A DNA stretch of 64,000 nucleotides, taken from positions 434,001 to 498,000 of the forward strand of contig CAVWAP010000004.1 in the NCBI GenBank assembly GCA_963753055.1. The letters run 5' to 3'. The position numbers were made by a program, and so were the translations under genes. This stretch comes from JAUWGC01 sp963753055. GTDB taxonomy: Bacteria; Bacteroidota; Bacteroidia; Bacteroidales; B18-G4. Under the pieces are notes generated by a model that saw only the letters and a list, made by a program, of their open reading frames with translations, was not told the origin of the DNA and made no database searches. Shown here piece by piece: positions 63,736-64,000 of this stretch. Each line of letters starts with the position of its first letter. The first letter of the stretch is position 1.

Positions 63736-64000
63736 ATGAGAAAATTTACGATTCTAATGTTGATAATGGGTATGGCAATGATGTCATCTGCCCAGTATAT
63801 AGTAACAGGTTCAAATGATATAAGAAAGCCGACAAAGGCTGAATATGTGCGACCTATGGACGAGCCGGTGCTTCCTGTAACTCCGGCAACTTATGTGCAG
63901 AATGAAGCCATGCTGGCCCCCAATGAGACTAAATTAGGGGAGACCGTTTATGACCTGCAGTCAAACGCTTCCATTAATAATCGCTTTTGGAAACATGACG
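63736..64000 (+). CDS. T9SS-array secreted protein, 3' truncated by window end
   Basis: An ATG at 63736 opens a frame that runs off the window. It codes a signal peptide (MRKFTILMLIMGMAMMSSAQ), a polar spacer, and TKLGETVYDLQSNASINNRF, which matches the module of the first and second array genes (IGTTVYDLFSN, IGMTVYDLQSN). It is therefore a fourth member of the same family, and the array continues beyond the window. Its C-terminal sorting domain cannot be seen. Confidence 0.85.
   Translation, partial: MRKFTILMLIMGMAMMSSAQYIVTGSNDIRKPTKAEYVRPMDEPVLPVTPATYVQNEAMLAPNETKLGETVYDLQSNASINNRFWKHD

Noticed and set aside
1..64000. tRNA, rRNA, insertion-sequence or prophage signals.
   Set aside because: I found no cloverleaf-like segments, transposase motifs or integrase genes, and intergenic gaps are too short for most of these. 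Small ncRNAs cannot be excluded by eye.

Overview
This window looks like a chromosomal segment of a Bacteroidota bacterium, most likely of the Bacteroidales/Marinilabiliales type. Four things point there. Secreted proteins end in type IX secretion (T9SS) sorting domains. The gene order nadK-porG-uppS-bamA-skp-skp is typical of the phylum. Promoter-like TAnnTTTG -7 boxes recur just upstream of genes, while Shine-Dalgarno sequences are mostly weak. Families such as DUF2723, head-GIN, OmpP1/FadL and the C4-type zinc-ribbon protein next to Nif3 are also present. Coding density is very high, no tRNA, rRNA, CRISPR array or insertion sequence was seen, and no gene-free stretch exceeds 300 bases.

Layout. 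1-15.2 kb: end of a DUF2723 membrane protein, lgt, a glycosyltransferase, dprA, rsgA, then a long plus-strand run (CBS protein, POTRA/barrel protein, nadK, porG, uppS, bamA, two skp/ompH) devoted to outer-membrane assembly. 15.2-21.5 kb: minus-strand operon sucA-sucB-nadB-gamma carbonic anhydrase. 21.6-26.3 kb: a small ferredoxin gene divergent from korAB (ferredoxin-dependent 2-oxoacid oxidoreductase), then tilS. 26.3-35.5 kb: dsbD, an M20 dipeptidase, gap, lpxH-like, a thioredoxin-fold lipoprotein without its cysteines, an orphan gene, pnp and lpxK. 35.5-48 kb: nif3, a zinc-ribbon protein with a histone-H1-like repeat tail, a TPR protein, a FadL-type porin, a Gly/Tyr/Trp-rich lipoprotein, proS, a head-GIN lipoprotein, a PagL-like protein, mazG and an M23 peptidase. 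48-57.5 kb: an outer-membrane protein, a hisS-hutH-membrane protein operon, two glycosyltransferases, an LptF/G permease and a GNAT-like protein. 57.5-64 kb: a tandem array of four secreted Asp-box/T9SS-sorted genes; the first is broken by three +1 frameshifts and the last runs off the window.

Themes. Envelope building dominates (Lgt, UppS, BamA, Skp, PorG, LpxH, LpxK, LptF/G, PagL, DsbD, M23). Two routes for oxidising 2-oxoglutarate, NAD-linked SucAB and ferredoxin-linked KorAB, sit back to back around a ferredoxin gene. The observations most worth a second look are the frameshifted T9SS array, the KAAPKAA-repeat tail on the zinc-ribbon protein, the Ala-Cys-Gly (rather than Ala-Ser-Gly) MIO triad of HutH, the cysteine-less thioredoxin lipoprotein, and the compact gene junctions (interlocked stop codons, the lpxK/pnp overlap, a possibly leaderless gap mRNA). 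I did not find a clearly new multi-gene system. The nearest candidate is the T9SS array.
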